Source of the DNA: Streptomyces djakartensis | GTDB lineage: Bacteria; Actinomycetota; Actinomycetes; Streptomycetales; Streptomycetaceae | Assembly: GCF_014651075.1 (NCBI RefSeq) | Contig: NZ_BMWE01000027.1 | Coordinates: forward strand, 1-64,000 | DNA: 64,000 bases | Reading direction: 5' to 3' | Part shown: positions 32,550-40,874 of the stretch, one piece after another | Layout of the letters: each line of letters opens with the position of its first letter | Numbering within the stretch: position 1 is the first letter of the stretch | Notes under the pieces: model-generated | Database searches by the model: none | What the model was told of the DNA's origin: nothing | What the model saw: the letters and a program-made list of their open reading frames with translations, nothing else | Made by a program: the position numbers and the translations under genes

Positions 32550-33206
32550 ATGCCCGGCACCGCCACCACCGCCCGCGACCGGCTCGCCGACGCCCGGGTC
32601 TACCTGTGCACCGACGCCCGCAAGCGGCAGGGCGACCTCGTGGAGTTCCTGGACGCCGTGCTGGCGGGCGGTGTGGACATCGTGCAGCTGCGCGACAAGG
32701 GCATGGAGGCGGCCGAGGAGCTGGAGCACCTGGCCGTCTTCGCCGACGCCTGCGCCCGGCACGGCAAGCTGCTCGCGGTCAACGACCGCGCGGACGTCGC
32801 CCACGCCGCCGGCTCCGACGTCCTGCATCTCGGCCAGGGCGATCTCCCGGTCCCGGCCGCCCGCGCGATACTCGGCGAGGACGTCCTGATCGGCCGTTCC
32901 ACCCACGCCGGGTCCGAAGCCGCGGCGGCGGCCGTGCAGGACGGCGTGGACTACTTCTGCACGGGCCCGTGCTGGCCCACCCCGACCAAGCCCGGCCGTC
33001 ACGCCCCCGGCCTGGACCTCGTCCGGTACACCGCCGCCCTGGGCACCGACCGCCCCTGGTTCGCCATCGGCGGTATCGACCTCGCCAACCTGGACCAGGT
33101 CCTGGAAGCCGGAGCCCGGCGCGTCGTCGTCGTGCGGGCGATCACCGAGGCCGATGACCCGGGCGCGGCTTCGGCCGAGCTCGCGAAGCGCCTGCGGGAG
33201 CAGTAA
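32550..33206 (+). CDS. thiE: Thiamine phosphate synthase
   Basis: 218 aa from ATG 32550, preceded by AGGGGGA. TIM-barrel motifs: V-Q-L-R-D-K-G-M near residue 48, L-L-A-V-N-D-R-A-D-V-A, V-L-H-L-G-Q-G-D-L-P, I-G-R-S-T-H, Y-F-C-T-G-P, and F-A-I-G-G-I-D. It joins HMP pyrophosphate and thiazole phosphate to give thiamine phosphate. It lies 4 kb from thiO-thiS-thiG, and no riboswitch of its own was seen. Confidence 0.95.
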   Translation: MPGTATTARDRLADARVYLCTDARKRQGDLVEFLDAVLAGGVDIVQLRDKGMEAAEELEHLAVFADACARHGKLLAVNDRADVAHAAGSDVLHLGQGDLPVPAARAILGEDVLIGRSTHAGSEAAAAAVQDGVDYFCTGPCWPTPTKPGRHAPGLDLVRYTAALGTDRPWFAIGGIDLANLDQVLEAGARRVVVVRAITEADDPGAASAELAKRLREQ

Positions 33207-33271
33207 CACGCCAATGTGTCCCAAGGGGTGGACGAACAGGGCGACAATTCGGGCAAATGTCCAGCGTCCGG

Positions 33272-33300
33272 TTGGGGGGCCGACCACCCCTGGCTAATCT
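33272..33300 (+). promoter_or_regulatory. Leaderless promoter of metF
   Basis: TTGGGG (33272-33277), a 17-bp spacer and TAATCT (33295-33300); the ATG at 33307 is 6 bp further on, so transcription should begin at or next to the start codon. Confidence 0.65.
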
Positions 33301-33306
33301 GCCGGT

Positions 33307-34230
33307 ATGGCCCTCGGCACCGCATCCATCAGGTCGGACCACGCGCGCACGGTTCGTGACATGCTCGCGACCGGCAAAACGACGTACTCGTTCGAGTTCT
33401 ACGCCCCGAAGACCCCGAAGGGCGAGCGGAACCTGTGGAACGCGCTGCGCCGGGTCGAGGCGGTGGCGCCCGACTTCGTCTCCGTGACCTACGGAGCCGG
33501 CGGCTCCACCCGCGCGGGCACCGTCAAGGCGACCGAGGCGATCGCCTCGGACACCACCCTCACGCCGATCGCGCACCTCACGGCCGTCGACCACTCGGTG
33601 GCCGACCTGCGCAACATCATCGGCCAGTACGCCGACGCCGGGATCCGCAACATGCTCGCGCTGCGCGGCGACCCGCCGGGCGACCCGATGGGCGAGTGGG
33701 TGCCGCACCCCCGGGGCCTCGCCTACGCGGCCGAACTCGTCGAGCTGATCAAGGCGTCCGGCGACTTCTGTGTGGGCGTCGCCGCCTTCCCGGCGATGCA
33801 CCCCCGCTCCACCGACTGGGACACCGACGTCCGCCACTTCGTCGACAAGTGCCGTGCGGGCGCCGACTACGCCATCACCCAGATGTTCTTCCAGCCGGAG
33901 GACTACCTCCGCCTCCGCGACCGCGTCTCGGCCGCCGGGTGCCAGACCCCGATCATCCCCGAGGTCATGCCGATCGCCAGTGTGCGGACGCTGGAGCGGA
34001 TCGGGTCCCTCACCAACGCGGCGTTCCCGGCCGCCCTGAAAGAGCGGATCCTCACAGCAAAAGACGATCCCGCCGCTGTACGCTCCATTGGTATCGAATT
34101 CGCCACGGAGTTCTGTGCGCGGCTGCTCGCCGAGGGCGTGCCCGGCTTGCACTTCATCACGCTCAACAACTCCACCGCGACACTGGAAATCTACGAGAAC
34201 CTGGGCCTGCACGGCTCACCGCAGGCCTAG
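33307..34230 (+). CDS. metF: 5,10-methylenetetrahydrofolate reductase
   Basis: 307 aa, normal for MetF. Family blocks: Y-S-F-E-F-Y-A-P-K-T (catalytic Glu) near residue 27, S-V-T-Y-G-A-G-G-S-T, A-H-L-T-A-V-D, M-L-A-L-R-G-D-P-P-G, G-V-A-A-F-P-A-M-H-P and Y-A-I-T-Q-M-F-F. It supplies methyl-tetrahydrofolate for methionine synthesis. ATG 33307 fits the leaderless promoter. About the last 20 codons of the gene have some AT-rich stretches, but the ending N-N-S-T-A-T-L-E-I is normal. Confidence 0.96.
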   Translation: MALGTASIRSDHARTVRDMLATGKTTYSFEFYAPKTPKGERNLWNALRRVEAVAPDFVSVTYGAGGSTRAGTVKATEAIASDTTLTPIAHLTAVDHSVADLRNIIGQYADAGIRNMLALRGDPPGDPMGEWVPHPRGLAYAAELVELIKASGDFCVGVAAFPAMHPRSTDWDTDVRHFVDKCRAGADYAITQMFFQPEDYLRLRDRVSAAGCQTPIIPEVMPIASVRTLERIGSLTNAAFPAALKERILTAKDDPAAVRSIGIEFATEFCARLLAEGVPGLHFITLNNSTATLEIYENLGLHGSPQA

Positions 34231-34286
34231 ACCGTTCGCACCGGTATACGACACACTGCGTAGCGGCCACTGGGAGAGGGGCGTAC

Positions 34287-35225
34287 ATGGGCTGGACGGT
34301 CCTCTACATCGCGTTCGGCGTCGTCGCGCTGTGGCTGCTGGGCGAGGTGCTGCTGCAGTACAAGGCGCGGCTGCGCTGGCGGCTGCTCGCCTTCGCCGGT
34401 TTCCTGGGCGTCGTGGTCGGTGTGCTCATCCCGTCGGTCGTCGTGATCGGCCTGGGCGCGGCCGCCTTCGCCGTCGGGCAGACCTACGTCACCCTGTCGT
34501 TCCGCAGCGGCTTCTCCGCCGGCTGGGCGATGAACGCGCCGGCGCTGGGCGGCAGCAAGCGCCGGCGGGGTGAGCGCGGCCGCCAGGAGCCGGTCCTCGA
34601 GGTCTCGGGCCTGGAAGCGGCCGACGGCGGTTACGGCGACGAGGGCGCCGACTACCACCGCGACACCGCCGCCCACGGCCAGGACGACGACTACGACCAC
34701 GACGACGTCTTCAGCCCGGCCCGCTCCAGCCGCGCGACGGACGCCGGGACCACGGCCGTCTACGAGCCGCAGCCGATGCCCGAGGACTCCGGTTCCTACG
34801 GCGTCTACGGCGACACCGGGTACCACTCGGGCTCGTCCCACGACCAGTACGCCGCCACGGCCCAGGGCGCCGACCAGTCCTACGCCTACGACTACTCGGG
34901 CTACGGGCAGCAGGAGGGCTACGACGCCTCCGGCCAGCAGCAGTACGCCGCCTACTCCGACCCGTACATCGGCACCGGGACCTACGGCTCGAATTCGTAC
35001 GACACCGGCTACGGCGACCAGCAGTACTACGGCCAGCAGAGCTACGGCCAGGACCAGTACGCCGGCACCTACGGCGGTGAGTCCCCGCCCGGCGGTGTGT
35101 GGGTGCCGCAGCAGCGCGACACCGACGAGTACGGTCACGAACTGCCGCAGGAGCAGACGTATCCGTACCAGAGCCAGGGGCAGCAGGCGCACGGCAACGG
35201 CTTCGACGAGCAGTACCGCTTCTGA
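34287..35225 (+). CDS. Membrane protein with Tyr/Gln/Gly-rich disordered tail
   Basis: 312 aa. ATG 34287 lies after GAGAGGGG; the frame upstream is the shadow of metF. The N-terminus has two hydrophobic segments (about 3-20 and 32-65: A-F-G-V-V-A-L-W-L-L and F-L-G-V-V-V-G-V-L-I-P). A basic linker K-R-R-R-G-E-R-G-R follows, then about 220 residues of low-complexity Y/G/Q/S/D-rich sequence with repeated Y-G-Q-Q, S-Y-G-Q and D-Q-Y. The composition resembles prion-like, phase-separating tails. Function unknown; position matches SCO2102. Confidence 0.8.
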   Translation: MGWTVLYIAFGVVALWLLGEVLLQYKARLRWRLLAFAGFLGVVVGVLIPSVVVIGLGAAAFAVGQTYVTLSFRSGFSAGWAMNAPALGGSKRRRGERGRQEPVLEVSGLEAADGGYGDEGADYHRDTAAHGQDDDYDHDDVFSPARSSRATDAGTTAVYEPQPMPEDSGSYGVYGDTGYHSGSSHDQYAATAQGADQSYAYDYSGYGQQEGYDASGQQQYAAYSDPYIGTGTYGSNSYDTGYGDQQYYGQQSYGQDQYAGTYGGESPPGGVWVPQQRDTDEYGHELPQEQTYPYQSQGQQAHGNGFDEQYRF

Positions 35226-35253
35226 AGCCCGGCTCCGTCCGGGGCCGGAGTGC

Positions 35254-36747
35254 TCACTGCGAGCCCCGGAAGTCCGGCCCCTCCACGATCAGTCCCGCGA
35301 CCAGCGCGCCCGACATGCCGGCGTGCGGCAGTCCGCCACCAGGATGCGCCCAGCCGCCGACGGCGAACAGTCCGGGCACGCGCGTGCTGTTGGACGGGTG
35401 CAGCAGCCGCCCGCCGGCCGCGGCCAGTGCCGGGACCGGCACCGCTCCACCCTCCGCGCCCGTCGCGTCCGCGATGTGAGCAGGAGTGCGCACCTCGTGC
35501 CAGAGGATGCGGTCGCGCAGGCCGGGTACGGCGCGCTCGGCGACGTCGATCATGTGCTCGGCATGCTGCTCGAAGGGCCGGCCGGGGAGCGCGGGCACCA
35601 CCGCGCTCAGGGCGACCGCCTCGTGGTCCGGGCCCGGGACCAGGGCCGGGTCGTCGGGCCGCATGATCGTGACCGTGGGGCGTAGGTCCCGCGCCGCCGT
35701 GCCGGACAAGGCCTCCAACTCGGCCTCCCGGTCCGCCGTGTGCACCACCGTGCGGTGTGCCGTGCCCGCGGGGCGGCCGCCGCGCAGGGCCAGCAGCACC
35801 GTGAGCCGGCTGGCCGCCGGGGGCTGCGGCGGCACCTCGCCGTCGCCCCGCACCCCGGTCCCCGCCGTCAGCCGGTCCAGCGTGCCGGGCGCGACACCGG
35901 CGACCACGAAGTCCGCCTCCGCGAGAGTCCCGTCGGCGAGTTCCACCCCCGACACCCGGCCGTCCTTCTCCCGCACCCCGGCCACCTCGGCCCCGAACCG
36001 GAACTCGACCCTGCGGGCCACGCACCGCTCGTAGACCGCCCGGGCCAGCTCGCGCAGTCCGCCGCGCACGTACCAGGTGCCGAAGGCGTGCTCCAGGTAC
36101 GGCAGTACGGCCGCGCTCGCCGGGGTGCTCCGCGGGTCGAGGCCGTACCGGACGGCGTGGCTCTCCAGGAGGGCGGCGAGCCGGGCGTCCCGCAGTTCCC
36201 AGGCCGCGACCTCGGCGAGCGTGCCGGCCCGGCGGGTGCGCAGCAGCCGCTTGCGGGGCGCCGCCGGGTACGGCTCGCGCCCGGCCAGCACCTGCCAGTT
36301 CGGCCACAGCGGCTCCTCCAGCAGCGGCCGGCGGGTCCGGTCCCAGGCCTCGCGGGCCCGCACCAGGAAGTCGCCCCACCGCTCGCCGGTCCCGGAGCCG
36401 AGCGCCTCGTCCAGCGCCGCCACGACGCCCGCGCGTGAGGCGTTCGGCAGTGACACCTCCGTGCCGTCGGCGAACACGTGCCGGGACGACGGGTCGACCT
36501 GGACCAGCTCGACGCAACGCTCCAGCGGCTCCTTGCCGGTCTTGACGAACAGGTCGCGGTAGACGGCGGGCAGCGGGAGCAGGCCGGGGCCCGTGTCGAA
36601 GCAGAACCCGTCGCGCTCCAAGCGGCGCAGCGCTCCGCCGTACGTGTCCGTCCGCTCGTACACCACCACCCGGTGGCCCGCGACGGCCAGCCGGGCGGCG
36701 GCCGCCAGCGCGCCCATCCCGGCGCCGATCACCGCAATCCGTGCCAT
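35254..36747 (-). CDS. Phytoene desaturase-like FAD-dependent oxidoreductase
   Basis: 497 aa from ATG 36747, where the FAD motif V-I-G-A-G-M-G-A-L-A-A-A begins at residue 5. Other family blocks are V-Y-E-R-T-D-T-Y-G-G, F-D-T-G-P-G, G-T-W-Y-V-R-G-G-L-R-E-L and, near the C-terminus, V-G-G-W-A-H-P-G-G-G-L-P. This is the CrtI/CrtN group, but no phytoene synthase or other carotenoid gene is near, so the substrate is unknown. The frame upstream of 36747 is Pro/Arg-rich non-coding sequence. Two MacR-box-like sites lie 70-110 bp before the start. Confidence 0.87.
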   Translation of the reverse strand: MARIAVIGAGMGALAAAARLAVAGHRVVVYERTDTYGGALRRLERDGFCFDTGPGLLPLPAVYRDLFVKTGKEPLERCVELVQVDPSSRHVFADGTEVSLPNASRAGVVAALDEALGSGTGERWGDFLVRAREAWDRTRRPLLEEPLWPNWQVLAGREPYPAAPRKRLLRTRRAGTLAEVAAWELRDARLAALLESHAVRYGLDPRSTPASAAVLPYLEHAFGTWYVRGGLRELARAVYERCVARRVEFRFGAEVAGVREKDGRVSGVELADGTLAEADFVVAGVAPGTLDRLTAGTGVRGDGEVPPQPPAASRLTVLLALRGGRPAGTAHRTVVHTADREAELEALSGTAARDLRPTVTIMRPDDPALVPGPDHEAVALSAVVPALPGRPFEQHAEHMIDVAERAVPGLRDRILWHEVRTPAHIADATGAEGGAVPVPALAAAGGRLLHPSNSTRVPGLFAVGGWAHPGGGLPHAGMSGALVAGLIVEGPDFRGSQ

Positions 36748-36817
36748 GCCAGGGACTTTATCGGCCCGCACGGACAGCTCCCGCGGGCGGAGCGTTCTGG
36801 GGTCGGGTGCGCAGCCC

Positions 36818-36850
36818 TGAGTACGCGTACCTAGCCGGGGAGTTGAGTAC
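36818..36850. promoter_or_regulatory. MacR-box-like sites in the 36748-37163 region
   Basis: TGAGTACGCGTACCTA (36818-36833) matches TGAGTAC-nn-GTACTCA, the MacR box as I recall it, at 12 of 14 fixed positions. A half-site TGAGTAC recurs at 36844-36850. They lie in a 416-bp gap between the 3' end of the tetR gene and the 5' end of the desaturase-like gene. The rest of the gap is G-rich, with repeated GGGGGAGCAGG units and no supported gene. Confidence 0.5.
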
Positions 36851-37163
36851 GCGCGCGGATGGGGGACGAACCGTGGGAACGAGAGAGTGGAGACACGGAG
36901 AGGGGCACGGCTCCGGCACCGGCGACACGGGGCGCCGGAACGGGGCCGGGCCCGCGATCCGCTCCTTCCGCCGGCGGCGTCGGCGGGAGCGAGGCACGGG
37001 GAGAACCGGGGGACGACCGAACGGGGGTCCTGCGGGTCCTGCGGGGGACGCACGGGGGAGCAGGGCGAACGGGGGAGCAGGGAAGGCGCCGGTTCGAGGT
37101 GGCCCGCGGGGGACGCGGCCACACCGGACCGGCGCTTTCACATGTGCGCGCGCCGCCGTCCGG

Positions 37164-37808
37164 TCAGCGGCAGCCGCTGACCCGTCCCTGGAGCAGTCGG
37201 GACAGGGCCGCGTGGACGTCGTCCAGGGAGCGCTCCGCCTGGAAGGACTTCCAGTCGAGAGCGGCCACCAGGACCATGCCGACCAGCGCGGACGCCGTCA
37301 GCGGGACGTCGATCTCGTCGCTGAACTCGCCGCCCGCCACGCCCTCGCTCAGCACGCCCTCCACGACCGCGACGGCCTGCTGCCGGACCACCATCAGCGT
37401 GGACTGCCAGGTCCGGTTGGTACGCCACAGCTCGGCCACGTACAGCTGGGTGAAGGCCGGGTAGCGATCGATGAAGACCAGCCCCGCGCGGATCATCGCG
37501 TCCAGGGCGTCGACCTTCGTGCCGCCCTCCCGCTCGGTCCGCTCGGCCGCCTCCCGCAGTGAGGCGGTGAGGAGGCCGACCCCGTGCCGCAGCAGTTCCT
37601 CGAAGAGGACGGACTTGCTCGCGAAGTTGTAGTAGACCGTTCCCTTCGCCACCCCGGCGCGTTCGGCGATCTCGTCCACGGTCGTGGCGGAGAATCCCTG
37701 CTCGGCGATGAGTGTGACCGCCGCCTCGTAGAGCTTCTGCCGGGTGGCCTCGCGGCGCGTGCTGCCGCCCGACGCGGCACTGCTGCTTTCCATGGCCCTG
37801 ATTCTCAC
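37164..37808 (-). CDS. TetR-family transcriptional regulator
   Basis: 214 aa from GTG 37808, which has GGAGAGG 5 nt upstream; ATG 37793 is an alternative. The DNA-binding domain is clear: T-R-Q-K-L-Y-E-A-A-V-T-L-I, G-F-S-A-T-T-V-D-E-I-A-E-R-A-G-V-A-K-G-T-V-Y-Y-N-F. The C-terminal part is a typical helical ligand-binding domain with L-Y-V-A-E-L-W-R-T-N-R-T-W. It is the last gene of a probable three-gene operon with the ABC ATPase and YhgE/Pip protein, and likely represses it through the palindrome at 40726-40739. Confidence 0.9.
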   Translation of the reverse strand: MRIRAMESSSAASGGSTRREATRQKLYEAAVTLIAEQGFSATTVDEIAERAGVAKGTVYYNFASKSVLFEELLRHGVGLLTASLREAAERTEREGGTKVDALDAMIRAGLVFIDRYPAFTQLYVAELWRTNRTWQSTLMVVRQQAVAVVEGVLSEGVAGGEFSDEIDVPLTASALVGMVLVAALDWKSFQAERSLDDVHAALSRLLQGRVSGCR

Positions 37809-37849
37809 AGGAACCTCTCCGGAAGATCGGGGTGAGGCGACGGAAGGGC

Positions 37850-39934
37850 TCACAGACTCAGCTCCGGGTGCAGCCGGTCCAGCGTCCACACCTGGCGGCG
37901 ACGGGCCGCCACGGCGGTCAGCGCGACGGCACCCGCGGTGAACGCCGTCAGCACCACGCACGCCTGCCACACGGGTTCCATGCCGCCGCCGGTGATGAGC
38001 CTTCTGAGGGCCTCGACGACGTAGCTCATCGGCAGGAAGGGGTGGAGCGCGTTGAAGAAGCCGGGACTGGTCTGCACGGGATAGGTGCCCCCCGCCGAGG
38101 TCAGCTGGAGCATCAGCAGCGCGAGGACGAGGATCCGGCCGGCCGCCCCGAAGCGCGCGTTCAGCCACTGCACGATCGCCGCGAAGCAGGCCGTCACCAG
38201 GAACAGGAAGCTAACCGTTCCGGCCGCCCGGGCCATCTCCAGGCCGACCGCCCAGTGCAGCACCGACATCAGGGCCACCGTCTGCAGCACCCCGATCGCC
38301 ACCACCGGCAGCCAGCCCGCCAGCGCGATCCGCCACGCCGAGGCACCCGCGGCCAGCGCACGCCGGTTCATGGGCGTGATCAGCATGTAGGCGACCATCG
38401 CGCCCACCCACAGGGAGAGCGGGATGAAGTACGGGGCGAAACCGGTGCCGTAGTTGGGTGCCTTGTGCAGGTCCTGGGAGGCGAGCCGCACGGGGTCGGC
38501 CATGACCTCGGTGCGCCGGTCGCGGTCCTGCTTGTCGTAGTCGGGGATCTTCTCCGCCCCGTCGTGCAGGCCGCCGGCGAGCTTCCCGGACCCGCCGACG
38601 AGCTTGAAGATGCCGCCGTTGAGGTCGTCCGCGCCCGTCTTCAGCTCGCCGACGCCCTGGTCCAGGGCGACGGAACCGTCCTTGGCCTTGCCGAGCCCCG
38701 AGTGCAGCTTCTTGGCGCCCGCGGCGACCTTGGCAGCCCCGTCGTTCAGCTTGTTGATCTTCTCGACGGCGTCGTCCAGGTCCTCGGAGAGTCGCGGTGC
38801 CCGGTCGGCGAGCGCCTGGGACCGCTTCTGCAGGGTGGCGAGGTTCTTGTCGAGCCGGTCCAGGTCGCCGTTCTGGTCCGCGATCAGCGTGTTGAGGTCG
38901 TCCGCGATGGTGGACACGTCGGCCACCGCGTCCCTGGCCTTCTTCAGGTCGGCGCAGGCGGCGTCGGGCAGCACCGGGTCGTCGCAGCGCCGTGCGTAGA
39001 CGTCGTTCAGCGTGCCGGACGCCGCGCGGGCGCCCTTGGCGGCGCCCGGGGCCCTGTCCGCCAGGGTGTCCAGGTGCCTGCGCATCGCCCCGGAGGAGTC
39101 GGCGACGAGCTGAGCCGCGTCGCCGATGCTCTTCTCGTCTCCCCTGATGAAGGGGCCCACCTTGGCGGACTTGCCGTTGACCCAGTCGGCGAGCTTGCGC
39201 GTGCCGTCGGCGACGCCCTGCGAACCGGTCTCCAGGGCGCCCGCGCCCTTGGTGAGCTTCCGCAGGGCCCGGGACAGCTCGCCACTGCCGTTCCTGGCGT
39301 CCCGCAGGCCGTCGGCGAGGTCCTTGGAGCCCTTCTCGGCCTTGCCTATGCCGCCCTTGAGCTGGTCGGCCCCCTTCGCCGCCCGCACGGTCTTGCCGTG
39401 GATGTCGGAGAACGAGACGAAGATCTTGTCCAGGAAGGACCGGGAGGTCTTCGTGGACGCCGCCTGCCGCACCTCGCTGAACACGGTCCGGGAGATCTGC
39501 CCGACGATGTAGTTGTTCGCGTCGTTGGTGCGCACCTGGAGGGCGCCGGACTCGGGGGAGCTCCCGGAACTGGAGGCGATCCGTTCGCTGAAGTCGGCGG
39601 GCATGGTGAGCGACAGGTAGTACGTGCCGTCCTCGACGCCCCTGCGGGCCTCGGCGGCGCTCACCTCGTGCCAGTCGAAGGTCTTGCTGTCGCGCAGCCG
39701 CTCGGTGATGTCGTCCCCCGCCGTGATCCTCTTCCCGTCAGCGCTCGCGCCCTTGTCGTCGTTCACGAGCGCCACCGGGATGCGGTCCAGACGGCCGTAC
39801 GGGTCCCAGAACGACCACAGGTACAGCGCGCCGTACAGCAGCGGCAGCACCAGCAGCGCGACCAGTGCGGCGCGCGGCAGCTTCCCCCGGCCGAAGCGGC
39901 GGAGTTCAAGCGCGGCCAGTTTCGGTGAGCGCAT
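37850..39934 (-). CDS. YhgE/Pip family ABC-2-type membrane protein
   Basis: 694 aa. One N-terminal membrane helix (A-A-L-V-A-L-L-V-L-P-L-L-Y-G-A-L-Y-L-W-S-F) opens a long extracellular part (about 40-480) with many K/G/A-rich helical repeats such as L-A-D-G-L-R-D-A and G-L-G-K-A-K-D-G. Five or six more helices form the ABC-2 permease-like C-terminus. This is the YhgE/Pip/ESAT-6-type architecture, known from phage receptors and export systems. It overlaps the ATPase gene by 29 nt. Substrate unknown. Confidence 0.9.
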   Translation of the reverse strand: MRSPKLAALELRRFGRGKLPRAALVALLVLPLLYGALYLWSFWDPYGRLDRIPVALVNDDKGASADGKRITAGDDITERLRDSKTFDWHEVSAAEARRGVEDGTYYLSLTMPADFSERIASSSGSSPESGALQVRTNDANNYIVGQISRTVFSEVRQAASTKTSRSFLDKIFVSFSDIHGKTVRAAKGADQLKGGIGKAEKGSKDLADGLRDARNGSGELSRALRKLTKGAGALETGSQGVADGTRKLADWVNGKSAKVGPFIRGDEKSIGDAAQLVADSSGAMRRHLDTLADRAPGAAKGARAASGTLNDVYARRCDDPVLPDAACADLKKARDAVADVSTIADDLNTLIADQNGDLDRLDKNLATLQKRSQALADRAPRLSEDLDDAVEKINKLNDGAAKVAAGAKKLHSGLGKAKDGSVALDQGVGELKTGADDLNGGIFKLVGGSGKLAGGLHDGAEKIPDYDKQDRDRRTEVMADPVRLASQDLHKAPNYGTGFAPYFIPLSLWVGAMVAYMLITPMNRRALAAGASAWRIALAGWLPVVAIGVLQTVALMSVLHWAVGLEMARAAGTVSFLFLVTACFAAIVQWLNARFGAAGRILVLALLMLQLTSAGGTYPVQTSPGFFNALHPFLPMSYVVEALRRLITGGGMEPVWQACVVLTAFTAGAVALTAVAARRRQVWTLDRLHPELSL

Positions 39935-40697
39935 CGGCCTTCTCCTCTCCCTGATCGGCGTCGGTCTCGTCGGTGGCCCGGCCCGGGGTGTCGCTCCCGC
40001 TCTCCTGGGTGGTCACTCTGACCGCGTCCTCGGGGGCCTCGGCGCACACCGCCACGACCGTCGTCCCGGCGTCCGCGACGGACCTGAGCAGGCCCCAGAC
40101 GTCGTCGCGCTCGCCGTCCGAGAGCTTGAGGTCGGTGTCGTCGATCCCGAGCAGCCGAGGCCGGCCGACCAGGGCGAGAGCGACCGACAGCCGCAGCGCC
40201 TCCAGGCGCTCCAGATCGCGTACGGCCGTGCGGGGGCCCTTGGGCAGCGTCTCCAGATCGAGACCGGCGGCGGCCAGTGCCTCGCCGACGCGCAGCCCGG
40301 CCTCGGCGGCCCGTTCGCTCCGGGGGCGCAGCAGACCGCGCAGGGAGTCGCCGAACCGCCGCTGCAGCAGCGCCCGTTCCCGCAGGTGCTCACCGACGGT
40401 GAGGGCCGGGTCGAGGTCGGTGACCCCGGGCACATGGGCCAGGGCGCTGACGCGGCGCACCGCCGCCATCTCCTTGGGAAGCGCGGCCTCACCGACGGTG
40501 GCGGTGCCTTCCGTGAGCTTCATCCGACCGGTCAGCGCCAGCAGCAGGCACGTCCGGCCGGACCCGGACGGGCCTTCGACCGCGACGACCGATCCCGGCC
40601 CGGCGTCCACGGACACCCCTCGGAACGCCCATCCGCGCGGGCCCTTCAGGCCCAGGCCCTCGGCGGCGACCCGGACTCCTCCCACTCGTTCCCCCAC
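39906..40697 (-). CDS. ABC transporter-like ATPase with degenerate nucleotide site
   Basis: 263 aa from GTG 40697 with AAGGAGA upstream. The Walker A block reads G-P-S-G-S-G-R-T (Arg in place of the catalytic Lys), no L-S-G-G-Q signature is recognisable where D-L-E-R-L-E-A-L-R stands, and the Walker B block reads L-L-G-I-D-D-T-D without the D-E pair. The tail after residue 225 is acidic and disordered. It still follows the ABC fold and is coupled to the YhgE/Pip gene by overlap, so it is probably the partner ATPase in a weakened or regulatory form. Confidence 0.8.
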   Translation of the reverse strand: MGERVGGVRVAAEGLGLKGPRGWAFRGVSVDAGPGSVVAVEGPSGSGRTCLLLALTGRMKLTEGTATVGEAALPKEMAAVRRVSALAHVPGVTDLDPALTVGEHLRERALLQRRFGDSLRGLLRPRSERAAEAGLRVGEALAAAGLDLETLPKGPRTAVRDLERLEALRLSVALALVGRPRLLGIDDTDLKLSDGERDDVWGLLRSVADAGTTVVAVCAEAPEDAVRVTTQESGSDTPGRATDETDADQGEEKADALTETGRA

Positions 40698-40725
40698 GAG
40701 TCTCCTTCGATCGTGAACTTTTTGA

Positions 40726-40739
40726 ACTGACTGGTCAGT
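40726..40739. promoter_or_regulatory. TetR-type operator of the ABC/YhgE/tetR operon
   Basis: ACTGAC-TG-GTCAGT is a perfect inverted repeat with a 2-bp centre, 29 bp before the ATPase start (minus strand) and 136 bp before the divergent HEPN gene. The surrounding A/T-rich GAACTTTTTGAACTGA stretch fits a promoter region. Confidence 0.7.
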
Positions 40740-40874
40740 GCAAAAACTACTCCGAACTCAGGACCGAGGCAAAACGGCAGGTCAGAACGGATTGTCAGTG
40801 CCATACCTCACGATGGGTCACATACGGCACTCCGTGGCAGGAGACGCCGTCACGCAGACGACAGGAGGTTCGTC

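Noticed and set aside
36859..37464. Plus-strand ORF of 201 codons starting after the MacR-like half-site
   Set aside because: Its second half is antisense to tetR, and its first half has only about 70 percent G/C at third positions, much lower than real genes here. Kept only as a non-coding, G-rich gap.
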